Of a stretch of DNA of 7,076 nt, positions 5,924 through 7,076 are shown one piece after another. The stretch is taken from NCBI GenBank assembly GCA_026984165.1, contig JALSSQ010000313.1, positions 1 through 7,076 on the forward strand. Reading direction: 5' to 3'. Source of the DNA: Sulfurovum sp. (GTDB taxonomy: Bacteria; Campylobacterota; Campylobacteria; Campylobacterales; Sulfurovaceae). Each line of letters opens with the position of its first letter. The first letter of the stretch is position 1. Position numbers and translations under genes: made by a program. The notes beneath the pieces were generated by a model. The model searched no databases, was not told the DNA's origin, and saw nothing but the letters and a program-made list of their open reading frames with translations.

Positions 5924-6550
5924 TTACAATTTTTCATTTTCCGTATTCATTCTTTTGACGGGACTTTTTTCTAATCGTTCTGTTTCTATGTCCATCTCTT
6001 TTGCCATGTCATCAAATTCTTTGACAAAGCCTTGCATTTTTTTACCCCATGCTTCTAAAAAATCTTTTGTTTTATTAAGATCAATATTAATATGCTTTTC
6101 ATCAATATCTACACCGGCATTTTTATCGTTGAGCATACCTTTTTCAAGGTCCTGTGTCATTTTTTTAAGTTTTTCTCCAAGATTTTTGCCTACTGATTCA
6201 AAGAAATTTTTGGTTTTGTTTGTGTCTATGATAATAGTATTGTTTTGAACAGTAATGCCAACTTTGGAAAGTTTCTCGTTTTGTTTCAAGGCTTCCTTTT
6301 TTTCTTTTTGTTTTGTAATGAATGCCTCTTTTCTTGCCTTTTCTTCTGCTAAAAGTTTTTCTTTTGCTGCTTTTGCTTCTTCTCTAGCTTTTTGTAAAGC
6401 TTTATCTTTTGCTTTTAATTCTGCAAGCAAAGCTTCTTTTTCAGCCTGGGTAGCTTGTAGTGTATTTTTATCTTGTGCATGATTTTTAGATTCAGTATTG
6501 CAGCCTGAAAATATAAATAATAAAATCAAAGTAAGTAGAAAGTAACGCAT
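5924..6550 (-). CDS. Putative lipoprotein with coiled coil and duplicated C-terminal repeat
   Basis: Not recognised as a named family. The 208-residue product begins with MRYFLLTLILLFIFSGCN: a short Arg start, a hydrophobic stretch and a lipobox-like FSGC with Cys17 as the likely lipidated residue. Asn at +2 is compatible with outer-membrane sorting. Residues about 32-92 are a Lys/Glu/Ala-rich helix of heptad character, probably a coiled coil. Residues 98-139 and 146-186 are two diverged copies of one unit, sharing the pattern IDxNKTKxFxExxGK at 108-122 and 156-170. Each copy has a short predicted beta segment followed by an amphipathic helix. A function cannot be assigned; an envelope-tethered structural or peptidoglycan/protein-interacting role is only a guess. 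AAGGAT precedes the ATG by 5 bases, and a TATAAT box lies about 30 bases upstream, so it is probably transcribed alone. It lies convergent to rplT. Confidence 0.8.
   Translation of the reverse strand: MRYFLLTLILLFIFSGCNTESKNHAQDKNTLQATQAEKEALLAELKAKDKALQKAREEAKAAKEKLLAEEKARKEAFITKQKEKKEALKQNEKLSKVGITVQNNTIIIDTNKTKNFFESVGKNLGEKLKKMTQDLEKGMLNDKNAGVDIDEKHINIDLNKTKDFLEAWGKKMQGFVKEFDDMAKEMDIETERLEKSPVKRMNTENEKL
5993..6259 (-). repeat. Two-copy protein repeat within the lipoprotein gene
   Basis: Copy 1 covers bases 6259-6134 (residues 98-139) and copy 2 covers 6115-5993 (residues 146-186). Both begin with a Gly-hydrophobic strand, pass through ID-x-NKTK and continue as a helix with GK near its middle; one single-residue gap is needed. 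The conserved blocks are offset by exactly 48 residues. The divergence between copies suggests an old internal duplication. Confidence 0.75.
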
Positions 6551-6579
6551 AGGTATCCTTTATTGTATGGTATAGTTAC

Positions 6580-6585
6580 ATTATA
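6580..6585 (-). promoter_or_regulatory. -10 box for the lipoprotein gene, with overlapping inverted repeat
   Basis: The minus strand carries a perfect TATAAT (6580-6585), 29 bases before the ATG. No -35 box is visible. A 7-bp inverted repeat ATTGTAT (6562-6568) / ATACAAT (6583-6589) overlaps the -10 and the likely start point, so it could be an operator or simply AT-rich symmetry. Confidence 0.5.
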
Positions 6586-6606
6586 CAATGATTTATGAGA
6601 TAGAGG

Positions 6607-6640
6607 TGAAACTCTTATATCTTTAGATACAGGAGTCTCA
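6607..6640 (-). terminator. Hairpin after the Cys-rich peptide gene
   Basis: On the minus strand TGAGACTC (6640-6633) pairs with GAGTTTCA (6614-6607), 8 bp with one G-U pair. Inside it is a second stem TATC/GATA (6629-6626 with 6621-6618). It lies about 23 bases after the peptide stop codon and before the lipoprotein promoter. There is no clear T tract, so termination is plausible rather than proven; it may equally be a 3' stabilising structure. Confidence 0.35.
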
Positions 6641-6662
6641 AGAAGAGGTCAGGTTGGGTAGA

Positions 6663-6920
6663 TTATCCACATTTTCCTTGACCACATTTTCCTTTTTTAG
6701 GTGCTTCTTTTGTAGGTTTTTTGTCTCCAGCACATTTGCTAGCATTACATTTTTTGGTATTGTTTTTATCTCCATCACATTTACCTGTTGCGCATTTTCC
6801 TGTTTCACATTTTTGTGTGCTAGGTTTTGTTGCTTCTCCACATTTTCCTGTACCACAAGATGCAGAAGCAAGTGAAATTGTCAGTGCTGTTGTACTTAAG
6901 ATGGTTGCTAATTTTTTCAT
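6663..6920 (-). CDS. Secreted Cys-rich low-complexity peptide, HvfA/bufferin-like metallophore precursor (putative)
   Basis: An 85-residue peptide with a clear Sec signal: MKK, a hydrophobic core, and a probable signal peptidase I site after Ala20 (ASA, then SC). The mature part of about 65 residues is hydrophilic, rich in Lys, Gly and Thr, and carries nine Cys at 22, 27, 38, 43, 48, 58, 63, 79 and 84. Eight follow a Lys, and neighbours within each cluster are exactly five apart, giving five C-x3-K-C units (CGTGKC, CETGKC, CATGKC, CNASKC, CGQGKC). The C-terminus GKCGQGKCG closely resembles the EGKCG repeats of HvfA-type RiPP precursors, whose Cys are converted by MNIO (DUF692) enzymes to copper-binding groups. 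A DoxX-family gene, another common member of such clusters, ends 11 bases upstream. AAGGAG (6926-6931) gives a strong ribosome-binding site. The role in metal binding is inferred; an unmodified Cys-rich metal-binding peptide is the main alternative. Confidence 0.85.
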   Translation of the reverse strand: MKKLATILSTTALTISLASASCGTGKCGEATKPSTQKCETGKCATGKCDGDKNNTKKCNASKCAGDKKPTKEAPKKGKCGQGKCG

Positions 6921-6931
6921 GTTATCTCCTT

Positions 6932-7076
6932 TTATTGCTCTTCCCCAAACAAGAGGTAATCTAAGCTTAGTTTTCCGGCTCCTAGTGAAGCAAAGAGGGC
7001 TAAAAACAACATATAGTATAACGGAATTTCAAATCCATTGTCTCCTGCAGAGAAACCATGTGGTAAATGTACAGTG
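6932..7076 (-). CDS. DoxX-family membrane protein, C-terminal fragment (runs off right edge)
   Basis: Only the last 47 codons are present; the gene continues upstream beyond position 7076. The fragment reads HLPHGFSAGDNGFEIPLYYM, a hydrophobic segment (about fragment residues 17-33), then LGAGKLSLDYLLFGEEQ and a TAA stop at 6932-6934. The combination of a Gly-x2-Glu-hydrophobic helix with a G-x-G-(K/R)-x-SLD-x-LL ending is typical of the C-terminus of DoxX-family four-helix inner-membrane proteins. Members of this family are found beside DUF692/MNIO enzymes and Cys-rich precursor peptides (BufD/HvfX-type). The stop codon is 11 bases before the ATG of the Cys-rich peptide and just before its AAGGAG, so the two are almost certainly in one operon. 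Assignment rests on a short fragment. Confidence 0.75.
   Translation of the reverse strand, partial: TVHLPHGFSAGDNGFEIPLYYMLFLALFASLGAGKLSLDYLLFGEEQ

Noticed and set aside
6255..6482. Plus-strand open frame opposite the lipoprotein coiled coil
   Set aside because: The repetitive Phe/Ser/Ala composition mirrors the Lys/Glu/Ala codons of the real minus-strand gene.
6855..6870. Lipoprotein signal (lipidated Cys22) in the Cys-rich peptide
   Set aside because: The residues before Cys22 are Ser-Ala-Ser rather than a Leu-type lipobox, while ASA before Ser21 is a good signal peptidase I site.
6654..6875. Plus-strand open frame opposite the Cys-rich peptide
   Set aside because: Its Phe/Ser/Cys-rich translation is the complement of the Lys/Gly/Cys repeats; the minus-strand frame has a signal peptide, a strong ribosome-binding site and operon context.
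1..7076. CRISPR array, insertion sequence or phage attachment site
   Set aside because: No regularly spaced DNA repeats, transposase genes, terminal inverted repeats or integrase genes are present; the only regular repeats are at protein level in two small genes.

Overview
This 7.1 kb window looks like chromosomal sequence from an Epsilonproteobacterium (Campylobacterota), probably a Sulfurovum- or Sulfurimonas-like marine chemolithotroph. That placement is an inference from gene content: the thrS-infC and rpmI-rplT genes, a MutS with a C-terminal HNH nuclease (a MutS7-type protein known from this group), AT-rich spacers, and a TATAAT-type -10 box without a clear -35 box. No 16S or other phylogenetic marker is present to confirm it.

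Layout. (1) Positions 1-1825, plus strand: the 3' two-thirds of thrS (threonyl-tRNA synthetase) overlaps infC (initiation factor IF3), which starts at a TTG codon. (2) Positions 1996-4938, minus strand: a large MutS-family gene encoding all the usual MutS modules plus a C-terminal HNH endonuclease domain. It lies convergent to infC and separates thrS-infC from the ribosomal protein genes that often follow infC directly. (3) Positions 5033-5897, plus strand: a promoter, a long leader that folds well on paper, rpmI (L35), a structured 117-base spacer, rplT (L20) and a terminator. (4) Positions 5924-6550, minus strand: a predicted lipoprotein with a Lys/Glu/Ala-rich coiled coil and two copies of a ~42-residue repeat, with its own promoter. 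(5) Positions 6663-7076, minus strand: a small secreted Cys-rich peptide gene placed 11 bases after the end of a DoxX-family membrane protein gene that runs off the right edge.

How the genes fit together. The left and middle parts are translation housekeeping (tRNA charging, initiation, two 50S proteins) interrupted by a self-contained mismatch-recognition/nuclease gene. The right end is the most interesting part. The small peptide has a Sec signal and nine cysteines, eight of them in Lys-Cys pairs, arranged as five C-x3-K-C units with an exact 5-residue period. Together with the DoxX gene this resembles the HvfA/bufferin class of copper-binding RiPP metallophores, which are modified by MNIO (DUF692) enzymes. 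The expected modification genes would lie just beyond position 7076, so this remains an inference.

The second notable signal is the rpmI leader, where a closing helix, a side hairpin, a second helix and two stacked hairpins nest without conflict. This suggests an undescribed ribosomal-protein autoregulatory RNA.
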